A stretch of 64,000 nt of DNA from HGM04593 sp045644465 (GTDB lineage: Bacteria > Bacteroidota > Bacteroidia > Bacteroidales > Bacteroidaceae), in contig JAZRGV010000029.1 of NCBI GenBank assembly GCA_045644465.1, forward strand, positions 1-64,000, in the 5' to 3' direction. Made by a program: the position numbers and the translations under genes. Every line of letters starts with the position of its first letter. Position 1 is the first letter of the stretch. The notes under the pieces were generated by a model, which was given only the letters and a program-made list of their open reading frames with translations, did not search any database and was not told the origin of the DNA. Positions 1 through 7,798 of this stretch are shown here, piece by piece.

Positions 1-61
1 TCAGTTTTACCTGTTCCTTACGCGATATTTTCACCTCTCGATTGAATATCTTGAACTCCAT
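1..61 (-). CDS. Start of an unidentified gene, cut by the window edge
   Basis: An ATG at 61 opens a minus-strand frame of 20 codons that stays open to base 1. The visible residues (MEFKIFNREV followed by KISRKEQVKL) are charged and have no signal peptide. I do not recognise the family from so short a piece. A clear ribosome binding site is not visible, which is normal in Bacteroidales. It could also be a chance open frame. Confidence 0.35.
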   Translation of the reverse strand, partial: MEFKIFNREVKISRKEQVKL

Positions 62-112
62 ATTTTATGTTTATTAAAAATCGAAAAGATTGCTCATGCC
101 AAGCATTCCGTT

Positions 113-379
113 GTGATCTTTTACATACTCGGCAGCCAGCAGATGATTATTGACGGTTGGAATACCCCCGATGGCGGTAACTCTTGTTCAATAATCCCTG
201 TAGGTGAGTTCGATTCAGCTGCTGCACTCAAAGCAATCAATGACTTTGCAACAGGCATTGACGAGGTGAAAGGTGAGAACGGAGCTGTAAAAGCTATCTA
301 CGATTTACAAGGTAGAAAAGTAGACACTTCAAGCAAAGGATTATATATTATTAATGGCAAAAAGGTTTTTGTAAAGTAA
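113..379 (+). pseudogene. Orphan C-terminal tail of a secreted Bacteroidales protein (likely gene remnant)
   Basis: An open frame of 88 codons begins with GTG at 113 and ends at 379; upstream it is open to the window edge without a good start. The last 40 residues (GIDEVKGENGAVKAIYDLQG, then a conserved GLYIINGKKV) match the C-terminal cap found on many secreted Prevotella/Bacteroides proteins, related to type IX secretion sorting tails. Such tails normally follow a large enzyme or adhesin domain, and none is present here. I infer the 3' remnant of a larger gene whose body was deleted. A small protein that is only a tail is less likely. A strong terminator follows directly, as expected at the end of a real transcription unit. 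Confidence 0.5.
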
Positions 380-396
380 AAGACATTTTTCAAGGC

Positions 397-430
397 AATT
401 CCCCACAGAGCTCTGTGGGGAATTTTTTTT
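397..430 (+). terminator. Rho-independent terminator
   Basis: Bases 397-424 form a perfect 28-base palindrome (arm AATTCCCCACAGAG) followed by a run of eight T. It sits 18 bases after the stop of the orphan tail. The T run lies on the plus side only, so it terminates plus-strand transcription. Confidence 0.8.
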
Positions 431-486
431 AATCCCCACTTGGCATTGCGTGGCAATGTTTTTTGAATTCGTTTTGATATCTCTTT

Positions 487-583
487 GTAGGGACACGGCA
501 TGCCGTGTCCGTTTTGTTTGGATGTCGTGCGAATTTTTGGTATTGCAACTGTTTTTTTCGGACACGGCGTGCCGTGTCCCTAC
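487..583. repeat. REPIN-like pair of inverted palindromes, copy 1
   Basis: A 25-base arm at 487-511 and its inverted partner at 559-583 differ at one base. Each arm holds a 20-base palindrome (GGACACGGCATGCCGTGTCC, or GGCG in the right arm) bordered on the outside by CCTAC or its complement. The arms enclose 47 bases. This geometry, two palindromic REP units in inverted orientation, is that of REPIN elements. The short open frames here are products of the palindromes, not genes. Confidence 0.65.
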
Positions 584-621
584 GAGGTGTTACTTGTTGC
601 TGTTTTTTTGCTCGTTTTGCA

Positions 622-706
622 GCGTGCCGTGTCCGCTTCGTTTGTATCGCGGATGTTTTTTGCTGTTGTTGATGTTTTTTTCGGACACGGCATGCCGTGT
701 CCCTAC
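622..706. repeat. REPIN-like pair, copy 2, with a truncated left arm
   Basis: The right arm at 682-706 is identical to the complement of the copy 1 left arm. The left arm survives only as its inner half at 622-635 (GCGTGCCGTGTCCG). The spacer again is T-rich. The whole stretch 431-790 otherwise contains no gene I can support. Confidence 0.55.
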
Positions 707-794
707 GAACATATAACAATCTTTGCCACTATAGTGCAGAAATTATGCCGACACACCGGTCAGCCCCTACAATTTCGTTAATCGCTAATCGTTT

Positions 795-2462
795 TTACTC
801 AAGACTATCAAGCTGAACACGAGCGTCGGAATGTCCCAATATTTCTGCTTTTTCAAGCGATTTTCTTGCCTCTGGAGCATTGTTCTGCTGCATATACAGA
901 CGCCCCAAGAGATAGTGCGCATCGGCAAAATCGGGAGCAAGTTCACAAGCCTTTGCCATTGTTCTTATACCCTCATCGGTCAATTTAACGCGATAACAGA
1001 GCATTCCTTTTTCAAGGTAATAGAGAAGATTATCCGGAGCAATAGCCAACGCCGTTTCAATATCATTCAATGCCTGCTGATACATCTTGCAGTTAATCTC
1101 GGCTTGCTCGCGCATATAGTAGAACTCGGCAGCAAGAAGCCCACCAACAAGTTCTTCATAACGGTTCATATCCTGCACTGCCTCGCGGTATCTCTTTGCC
1201 GATGATTTAATGATTCCTCGTGTAAGGATATATGCAGCGGCATCTTTTTCTTTGTTTTCGAAACAGGCTACAGCACTGTCAAGCAACTCAACCGCCTTGT
1301 TAAGATTATTCATATTAACATGACACTGCGAAGCCTTGGCGAAGACCTCGGGACCTCGCATATCGCCCAAAGCAAGCAACTCATAGCACTCGAGAGCCTC
1401 GGCAAAACGGTGCATACGGTATAACATATCGGCTTTATAGTTTATATAAAGCGAACGGTTGTTCTGCAATATAGCCTTGTCAATCTGCTCCAGAGCATTG
1501 TTGAATGAAAGTATCGGATGGGAAACAGAGTCGCCGCTCTGTACAATCTCATTAATGACTTTTCCCTTTCCAAAATATATCTCGTCCTTATTATCGGCCA
1601 ATGCAAGAGCCCTTTCCCAAGCCTTGTCAGCCTGCGACATGTCGCGATAATAGATAGCTGTGTATTCGGCAAGCGACTGATAACCCTCATAGCTTTGCGG
1701 AAACGATGCAATATAATCGTTTACAGCACAGAGCCATGATGTGCTGTCACCCATCATAGCCTGCATATACAGACATGATAGCGCATCGTCCTTTGCTTCA
1801 GGCAAGGCGGTACGGATACCCATTCCAGAATAGAACCCTTTACCATAGTCCTTCGTTGTAGATGCAAGCGATGCCACCAATATAGAACCAATGGCATAGC
1901 TCTTTACCGTATCATTTGCATATGAGGGTTGCATAAGCGCAACAAACTCACCATTACTGTTCAACAATGGATAAGACAGGTAACGCTCCTGTACCGGACG
2001 GTCAAGAGTATAATAGGGCAAAGAATATACCGAATCAATGTCCTGTACCTTGAACGGCGTGGCAAGCACTTTCTTCTTGACTCCATATGTGAGCATATAA
2101 AGTTCATCGCCCACATTTACCTTTGCTGCCGATGACGCAACATACTTTATCTTCTTCTCGTGGGATACACGCACCTTTATGCAGTCGAACATATTGTCTA
2201 TGCCAACAATACGTTCAACAGGATGCGCCTTACCGTTGTTGTCGATGACCACTGCACTGTCGGCACCGATAAACAACCTGCTCGATGCCACCACATCACC
2301 GTTACCGCCAACAAACATAGCTGTTCCATCGGCCTTAAGCACACCGTTCTTATAGGTAACGATACTTGCCACCGAAGGAAACACGCCTTTAACCGCCTTG
2401 GGCTGTGCATATACAACAACACAAGCGAACAACAATGCGAGAAAGAAGAGAGGGTTCCTCAT
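795..2462 (-). CDS. Secreted protein: degenerate trypsin-like domain plus TPR repeats
   Basis: The 555-residue product starts with a signal peptide ending near VVVYAQ. Residues about 25-205 look like a trypsin/HtrA-type serine protease fold, but the expected catalytic His context and a GxSGG nucleophile motif cannot be found; the corresponding segment reads LSYPLLNSNGEFVALMQP. Residues about 225-555 are TPR-type helical repeats (for example APDFADAHYLLGRLYMQQNN). I chose the ATG at 2462, two bases after the rlmB-like stop, over an in-frame TTG at 2468. It is the last gene of the dnaN operon. Probable role: a periplasmic or surface scaffold instead of an active protease. The function is unknown. 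Confidence 0.75.
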   Translation of the reverse strand: MRNPLFFLALLFACVVVYAQPKAVKGVFPSVASIVTYKNGVLKADGTAMFVGGNGDVVASSRLFIGADSAVVIDNNGKAHPVERIVGIDNMFDCIKVRVSHEKKIKYVASSAAKVNVGDELYMLTYGVKKKVLATPFKVQDIDSVYSLPYYTLDRPVQERYLSYPLLNSNGEFVALMQPSYANDTVKSYAIGSILVASLASTTKDYGKGFYSGMGIRTALPEAKDDALSCLYMQAMMGDSTSWLCAVNDYIASFPQSYEGYQSLAEYTAIYYRDMSQADKAWERALALADNKDEIYFGKGKVINEIVQSGDSVSHPILSFNNALEQIDKAILQNNRSLYINYKADMLYRMHRFAEALECYELLALGDMRGPEVFAKASQCHVNMNNLNKAVELLDSAVACFENKEKDAAAYILTRGIIKSSAKRYREAVQDMNRYEELVGGLLAAEFYYMREQAEINCKMYQQALNDIETALAIAPDNLLYYLEKGMLCYRVKLTDEGIRTMAKACELAPDFADAHYLLGRLYMQQNNAPEARKSLEKAEILGHSDARVQLDSLE

Positions 2463-2464
2463 AA

Positions 2465-3211
2465 TCAATCGGTCAAATGACGCTGACGTACAGCCTCATA
2501 AAGGATTACACCTGTTGCCACCGAAACATTCAGCGACTCGATGTTTCCGAACTGAGGTATAGATACCCAATCGTCACAAAGCGCAAGATGCTCGTGCGGG
2601 ATACCTGTATCTTCGGCACCCATAACAACGCAAACCGGCTCAGTGAAATCAGCTTGTGTATAATTCATTTTACCCTTCTCGGTAGCACATACCACACGGA
2701 TACCCGACTCCTTCAGGTATTTGAGCGTCTCGGTGATATTCTTTTCGCGACAAACAGGGAGAGTGTGCAGAGCTCCTGCTGATGTTTTTACAGCATCAGC
2801 GTTGACTGTCACGCTGTTGTGGGCTGGAAGAATTATTGCATCTACACCGGCACAATCGCAGGTACGTGCAATTGAACCAAAGTTACGCACGTCGGTAATG
2901 CCATCGAGCAGCACAAGGAAAGGCATCTTACCCTCCTCATACAATGTAGGCACAAGAGTATCAACCTTCGCATATTCCACAGCCGATATATATGCAATAA
3001 CACCCTGATGGTTCTTGCGTGTTATGCGGTTGAGTTTCTCCACTGGCACTCTCAACACAGGGATTGTACGGCCTTTGAGAGCTGCAAAAAGTTCGCGCGA
3101 GAGCTCACTCTGTATATCACGTTTTACAAGTATCTTATCAACCTCTTTACCAGCCTCCAGGGCTTCCAATACGGCGCGTACGCCGAATATCATTTCGTTT
3201 GAACTTACCAT
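2465..3211 (-). CDS. rlmB: SpoU-family RNA 2'-O-methyltransferase (RlmB-like)
   Basis: The 248-residue protein has the TrmH/SpoU layout: an N-terminal substrate-binding domain (residues 1-80, starting with the typical IFGVRAVLEAL) and a C-terminal trefoil-knot SAM-binding domain. The three knot motifs are visible: NFGSIART, VVMGAEDTGI and SLNVSVATGVILYE. RlmB methylates the ribose of G2251 in 23S rRNA using SAM; the length and N-terminal domain fit RlmB better than TrmL or TrmJ. It lies 14 bases after recN in the same operon. Specificity for G2251 is inferred from family resemblance. Confidence 0.85.
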   Translation of the reverse strand: MVSSNEMIFGVRAVLEALEAGKEVDKILVKRDIQSELSRELFAALKGRTIPVLRVPVEKLNRITRKNHQGVIAYISAVEYAKVDTLVPTLYEEGKMPFLVLLDGITDVRNFGSIARTCDCAGVDAIILPAHNSVTVNADAVKTSAGALHTLPVCREKNITETLKYLKESGIRVVCATEKGKMNYTQADFTEPVCVVMGAEDTGIPHEHLALCDDWVSIPQFGNIESLNVSVATGVILYEAVRQRHLTD

Positions 3212-3225
3212 AGTTTATTTTCTGT

Positions 3226-4890
3226 TTATGATTGCGACAACAACAACGAAGCATTTTCCATAGCGGCATCGGTGAGCCTTTCGCCACTCATCATCTGCGC
3301 TATCTCACGAACACGTTCTTGCTGTTCAAGTTTTACCATATTTGTAACTGTTCCCTTTTCTGTCTCCACTTTATAAACCTTATAGTGGTTGGCACCAAGC
3401 GCTGCAACCTGTGGCAAGTGGGTTATACTGAGTACCTGACGATTGGCACTACCCATCTGCTGCATAAGACGTCCCATTCGCTCGGCGATGACACCCGACA
3501 CACCTGTATCGACTTCATCGAATATTAGCGTAGGTTGGTTTGTCTCGGAGGCTATGAGCGATTTCAATGCAAGCATCACACGCGACATCTCGCCACCCGA
3601 CGCAACATCGCTCAACGGCTGTGGTACACTGCTACTGTTTGCCGAGAATAGGAAGTTCACACTATCCACGCCATGAGAAGTAAAGTCAGTGGCAGTGCCA
3701 AAATCGACCTCGAAACGTATCACCGGCATACCAAGGTTAACAAGTATGGCAGTAATTTCCTTTTTCAGACGTTCCGCGCTCTGCCTACGTTTCTCTGTGA
3801 GCTCACCTGCCATTGCTGTCAGACGCGTACGCATAGTCGCAAGGTGTTTCTCGGCGGCCTTTATATCATCGTCGCCGCACGATATACGTTCAAGACGCGA
3901 TGCAATATCGTTATATAGAGAAATAAGCTCACCCTCTGTAGCCACTCTATGTTTCTTCTGTAAGTCATAAATGAGTGCGATGCGACGCTCCACGAAGTCA
4001 AGACGGTCAGGAGCAAATTGCACACGCTCGGCACGTTGCATCATCTCACTGCAACAGTCCTTTAATTCTATATAGTTACTCTCGAGACGCTCCGAGAACT
4101 CCACTGCAGCACTATAATGGGATGCTATGCGTGCCAATGCAGACGATGCGTCGCGTAAAGCAGTAAGCAACGAACCTCGCTCTTCGCCATCAATTGAATT
4201 GCATGCGCCATACAGTGCAGCCTGTATATCCTCGGCATGCGACAGCTCCTGTACCTCCTGTTCCAACTCCTCGAGCTCGCCCTCCTTGAGCGATGCACTT
4301 TCAAGTTCACTTAGCTGGAAACGTAACCACTCCTCGTCGCGACGGCTCTTGTCGAGTTCGCTTTTCATATGCTCTATCTCACGCACAAGCGAGGTGTAGG
4401 CTCTGTATTCAGCGCTATAAGCATCAAGCAAAGCCTTGTCGCCGGAAAGAGTGTCGAGCACCGACAACTGATAGTTCTTATCGGCAATCAATAGATTCTG
4501 ATGCTGTGAGTGTATGTCGATAAGCCTTGCTCCAAGCTCTTTAAGTTGGGCAACACCCACCGGTGTATCATTTACAAAAGCACGGCTTCTACCACTTGCC
4601 GACAACTCCCTGCGCACAATACACTCATCATCGTATTCCATCTCATTCTCTTCGAAGAAAGGTTTCAAGCCAAAGCCAGAGATATCGAAACAGCCCTCTA
4701 TCACACATTTCTCAGCACCTTCGCGTATTGCCTTGACATCGGAACGTTGGCCAAGCAACATTGATATGGCACCAAGAAAAACAGACTTACCATGACCTGT
4801 CTCTCCTGTTATTACAGAAAAACCGGAGGAGAAATCGACCTCCACTTTCTCTATGAGTGCATAATTACGTATTGATATATGTGTCAGCAT
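3226..4890 (-). CDS. recN: DNA repair ATPase RecN
   Basis: The 554 residues have the SMC-like RecN plan: N-terminal ATPase half, two long coiled-coil segments (about 150-370) and a C-terminal ATPase half with SGGEMSRVMLALK signature and Walker B TLIFDEVDTGVSG. RecN acts on double-strand breaks in the cytoplasm. The Walker A motif reads GETGHGKS (residues 29-36), with His33 where almost all RecN proteins have Ala. The invariant Gly-Lys-Ser is kept, so ATP binding is probably preserved. Six bases separate it from the upstream gene. The identification is secure. Confidence 0.95.
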   Translation of the reverse strand: MLTHISIRNYALIEKVEVDFSSGFSVITGETGHGKSVFLGAISMLLGQRSDVKAIREGAEKCVIEGCFDISGFGLKPFFEENEMEYDDECIVRRELSASGRSRAFVNDTPVGVAQLKELGARLIDIHSQHQNLLIADKNYQLSVLDTLSGDKALLDAYSAEYRAYTSLVREIEHMKSELDKSRRDEEWLRFQLSELESASLKEGELEELEQEVQELSHAEDIQAALYGACNSIDGEERGSLLTALRDASSALARIASHYSAAVEFSERLESNYIELKDCCSEMMQRAERVQFAPDRLDFVERRIALIYDLQKKHRVATEGELISLYNDIASRLERISCGDDDIKAAEKHLATMRTRLTAMAGELTEKRRQSAERLKKEITAILVNLGMPVIRFEVDFGTATDFTSHGVDSVNFLFSANSSSVPQPLSDVASGGEMSRVMLALKSLIASETNQPTLIFDEVDTGVSGVIAERMGRLMQQMGSANRQVLSITHLPQVAALGANHYKVYKVETEKGTVTNMVKLEQQERVREIAQMMSGERLTDAAMENASLLLSQS

Positions 4891-4896
4891 TATTGC

Positions 4897-5814
4897 TTAG
4901 TTGTTATTCTTTGTTATTTTGTCGAGTTCGGTAGATAAAGAGGGGTTGATACTTGATAACACATCCACCACAATCTTTTTCTCTTCGGGTGTACATTTTG
5001 AATAGACATTCACAATCTCATCAATTTTGTATTCAGTGAACAACCTTGTGAAATATGCCATTGGACGATCCTCGTATGCCTTTTTCAACAAGTCGAAACA
5101 CTCGGTTATGACCTTGCGGCCACTCTCGGCATTCTTGTACATTGTATCAAGTCCCAAACGGTGATACTTGTACATCAACTTACGCACAGGTTCCATAGCC
5201 CCATTCATATAATCGTCGATTATGGAATAGCGGTTATTATTGCCACTGCCCATTTTCCAACCCGTATCGCCAAGATTCTGCGCATTCTGCGCTATATTGA
5301 GAGCCTTATTAAGCCACTCGCTGCCACCCATCTCGCCCATAGCATCCATATCGAAGCCAATTATCATATAGACATAGAAAGCTATTGTTGCGGTGAGGTT
5401 GTTGTCAAGATTATCCTCTATAAACTCAAGGCGGTCATATGGCTGATAACGGAACTTGATGCTCTTATCTTCATATTTGAATATTGTAGAGAGATACGAA
5501 GAACCATATACCGGACGTGTTGCCTGCACCATAAGAGAGCAATCGAAACTACCATCGTTGGCATATGAATTTACTACGAACGTAAAGTTGCATGTTATGC
5601 GTTCCTCCTCCTCGTATGTGTTTGAAGTCCACTTACGGTTATTTATGAACTCTACAAGCGAGCTCTCAAGCTGCTCAAAAACCTCGGTGTTGGAACCCTG
5701 CACCTTGCTCGCATTAAGAGTTACATTGGCATTGAGTTCCTCACCCTCGGCACTTGCAGTAACAGGCAACAGCATCACCAACAGAAAGAGAAAGAGCTTA
5801 GCCAAATGGGTCAC
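4897..5814 (-). CDS. Alternative separate product: DUF4835/PorD-like secreted protein
   Basis: An in-frame GTG at 5814 (codon 390 of the joined frame) would give a 305-residue protein starting MTHLAKLFLFLLVMLLPVTA, an ordinary signal peptide cleaved after ASA. A TTG six codons before the hydrophobic core and an ATG at 5775 are other candidates. The length from GTG matches DUF4835 proteins, about 300 residues. The family is periplasmic or outer-membrane associated in Bacteroidota and its biochemical role is not settled. This entry overlaps the joined coaBC frame deliberately: which product the cell makes cannot be decided from sequence. Confidence 0.45.
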   Translation of the reverse strand: MTHLAKLFLFLLVMLLPVTASAEGEELNANVTLNASKVQGSNTEVFEQLESSLVEFINNRKWTSNTYEEEERITCNFTFVVNSYANDGSFDCSLMVQATRPVYGSSYLSTIFKYEDKSIKFRYQPYDRLEFIEDNLDNNLTATIAFYVYMIIGFDMDAMGEMGGSEWLNKALNIAQNAQNLGDTGWKMGSGNNNRYSIIDDYMNGAMEPVRKLMYKYHRLGLDTMYKNAESGRKVITECFDLLKKAYEDRPMAYFTRLFTEYKIDEIVNVYSKCTPEEKKIVVDVLSSINPSLSTELDKITKNNN

Positions 5815-6981
5815 TATATCCTTCGCTACCTCTTTTTTGCTTTTCAATGGATATTCCGTTTTAGAATCCTTACCTATGATAGTTACTTTGTTTGTATCAC
5901 AGGCAAAGCCCGCGCCTTTATCTTCAAGGGTATTAAGCACTATGAAATCGAGGTTTTTCTTTACGAGTTTCTCATTGGCATTCACTTCGCCGTTGTTTGT
6001 CTCGAGCGCAAAACCGACAAGACGTTGTTCTGCAGTTTTCATACCTCCCAAAGCAGCTGCTATATCCTTGTTGGCCTGCAGTTCTATTGTCATATCGGAT
6101 GCAGTACGCTTTATTTTTTCGCTTGCCTGCGTTGCAGGACGATAATCGGCAACAGCAGCAGAGAGTATAGCCACGTCGCACGACGGGAAAGCACCCACAG
6201 CTGCATCATACATCTCGTTAGCCGATTCCACATCTATGCGGTTGATTGACGAGTGAGGAGTAGGCAATGAAACAGGGCCGGCCACGAGAGTAACATCAGC
6301 TCCGCGTCTTGCACACTCACCTGCGATGGCAAAACCCATCTTACCCGATGAATAGTTGCCTATGAAGCGTACAGGGTCAATCTTTTCGTATGTAGGTCCG
6401 GCTGTGATAAGAACTTTCCTGCCTTTCAAATCACAGCTCTCGAAAAAAAAATCTTTAAGTACCTGAACAATCTTTTCAGGTTCTTCCAAACGTCCTTTAC
6501 CTTCGAGATGGCTTGCCAGCTCACCCGATGCAGCCTCGATGATGGTATTGCCATATCCTTTCAGTATCTCAATGTTACGCTGTGTAGAAGGGTGAGCATA
6601 CATATCAAGGTCCATTGCCGGAGCTATGAACACCGGAGCCTTCATTGAAAGATATGTTGTTACAAGCAGATTGTCGGCTATACCACCGGCCATCTTGCCC
6701 AATGTAGCAGCTGTTGCCGGAGCAACAATCATGGCATCGGCCCACAAGCCGAGCTCTACATGGCTATTCCATGAACCATCGGCAGCATCATAGAAGTCAC
6801 ACATTACGGGGCGGCCCGACAAGGTTGAAAGAGTAAGCGGAGTAATGAACTCCTTTGCAAAAGGTGTCATGACAACCTGCACCTCGGCACCCTCCTTTAC
6901 CAATAGACGGAGAAGCATTGCCGCTTTATATGCAGCAATACTTCCTGTAACTCCCAATACTATTTTTTTTCCTTTAAGCAT
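4897..6981 (-). CDS. coaBC: CoaBC joined in frame to a DUF4835 (PorD-like) secreted domain
   Basis: Residues 1-395 are a full CoaBC: the flavin-binding phosphopantothenoylcysteine decarboxylase (SHVELGLWAD, APAMDLDMYAHP) followed by the phosphopantothenate-cysteine ligase (GPTYEKIDPVRFIGNYSSGK). These are two steps of coenzyme A synthesis in the cytoplasm. No stop follows. The frame runs on into a hydrophobic signal-peptide-like segment (residues about 395-413, LFLFLLVMLLPVTASA) and about 280 residues of the DUF4835 family, which some databases name PorD of the type IX secretion system. In related genomes these are separate neighbouring genes. A single 694-residue protein would place a secretion signal in the middle of a cytoplasmic enzyme, so independent initiation inside the frame is also plausible. 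Confidence 0.85.
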   Translation of the reverse strand: MLKGKKIVLGVTGSIAAYKAAMLLRLLVKEGAEVQVVMTPFAKEFITPLTLSTLSGRPVMCDFYDAADGSWNSHVELGLWADAMIVAPATAATLGKMAGGIADNLLVTTYLSMKAPVFIAPAMDLDMYAHPSTQRNIEILKGYGNTIIEAASGELASHLEGKGRLEEPEKIVQVLKDFFFESCDLKGRKVLITAGPTYEKIDPVRFIGNYSSGKMGFAIAGECARRGADVTLVAGPVSLPTPHSSINRIDVESANEMYDAAVGAFPSCDVAILSAAVADYRPATQASEKIKRTASDMTIELQANKDIAAALGGMKTAEQRLVGFALETNNGEVNANEKLVKKNLDFIVLNTLEDKGAGFACDTNKVTIIGKDSKTEYPLKSKKEVAKDIVTHLAKLFLFLLVMLLPVTASAEGEELNANVTLNASKVQGSNTEVFEQLESSLVEFINNRKWTSNTYEEEERITCNFTFVVNSYANDGSFDCSLMVQATRPVYGSSYLSTIFKYEDKSIKFRYQPYDRLEFIEDNLDNNLTATIAFYVYMIIGFDMDAMGEMGGSEWLNKALNIAQNAQNLGDTGWKMGSGNNNRYSIIDDYMNGAMEPVRKLMYKYHRLGLDTMYKNAESGRKVITECFDLLKKAYEDRPMAYFTRLFTEYKIDEIVNVYSKCTPEEKKIVVDVLSSINPSLSTELDKITKNNN

Positions 6982-7028
6982 TTGGATTTAGAAATTGTGT
7001 TGTAAAATACAACGGTTTCTATTCTATA

Positions 7029-7796
7029 TTATCTTTTGATACCACGTAACTTTATACGTGTGAGCACCTGCTTCGTATTCAATGTAAAATCGCCATTCAT
7101 CATCCAGCCATAATAACCAGGATCGCGATCTAGAACTGCATCTACAGGCATACCTTTGTATTTACCAAAGTTAAAGACCTCGCGACCATTCTCGTCATAC
7201 ACTATACGTCCGGCAAAATCGACATTATTGGTAAAACAAGACTCCTTTGAAAGGGCTGCCATATCGTTTTCCATATCGGCATAATGGTCGAGCTGCGCTT
7301 TGAGCACCTCGTATGTTGCACGGGTATCGGCAAGTGCGCTATGAGCATCCTCGAGTTCCTTTCCGCAATAGAACTTATATGCGGCAGTCAATGTTCTTGG
7401 CTCGCGCTTGTGATAAAGAACCTGTACGTCTATTGCATCAAGACGCGAAAGGTCTATATCCACTTGAGCACGCAGAAACTCCTCGGCAAGCAAAGGAAGG
7501 TCGAAACGGTTTGAATTGAAACCGGCAACATCGCAGCCTGCAAATTCATTTGCAATCTCCTTAGCCACATCTTTGAACAGAGGACTATCCTTTACATCCT
7601 CGTCGTATATTCCATGTACTGCCGAAGCTACCTCGGGGATATGCATACCGGGATTTATGCGCTTTGTATATTCAACTTCTCTTCCGTCGGGAAAGATTTT
7701 AATATAACAAATCTCAACAATCCTATCCTTGGAAATATCGGTACCCGTTGTCTCAAGATCAAAGAATATTATAGGCTTCTTAAGATTCAGCTTCAT
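7029..7796 (-). CDS. DnaQ-like 3'-5' exonuclease
   Basis: The 255-residue protein carries an exonuclease domain of the DEDDh class at residues about 8-170: FFDLETTG (first Asp and Glu), FNSNRFDLPLLAEEF (second Asp) and HSALADTRATYEVL (His and last Asp). Such enzymes remove 3' nucleotides in proofreading or repair. The C-terminal 60 residues (NFGKYKGMPVDAVLDRDPGY) form a small domain often fused to Bacteroidota DnaQ-like proteins. The stop of dnaN lies 2 bases upstream of its ATG, so it is co-transcribed with the sliding clamp, consistent with a replication role. It may be a free-standing exonuclease and not the polymerase III epsilon subunit itself. Confidence 0.85.
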   Translation of the reverse strand: MKLNLKKPIIFFDLETTGTDISKDRIVEICYIKIFPDGREVEYTKRINPGMHIPEVASAVHGIYDEDVKDSPLFKDVAKEIANEFAGCDVAGFNSNRFDLPLLAEEFLRAQVDIDLSRLDAIDVQVLYHKREPRTLTAAYKFYCGKELEDAHSALADTRATYEVLKAQLDHYADMENDMAALSKESCFTNNVDFAGRIVYDENGREVFNFGKYKGMPVDAVLDRDPGYYGWMMNGDFTLNTKQVLTRIKLRGIKR

Positions 7797-7798
7797 AA

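Noticed and set aside
429..781. Several 60-96-residue open frames with RDTACRV or GHGVPCPY segments
   Set aside because: The shared segments are translations of the palindromes on both strands; no start, composition or context supports coding.
5456..6145. 229-residue plus-strand frame opposite the coaBC/DUF4835 junction
   Set aside because: Considered because it spans the unusual junction, but composition is that of an antisense frame and no motif is present.
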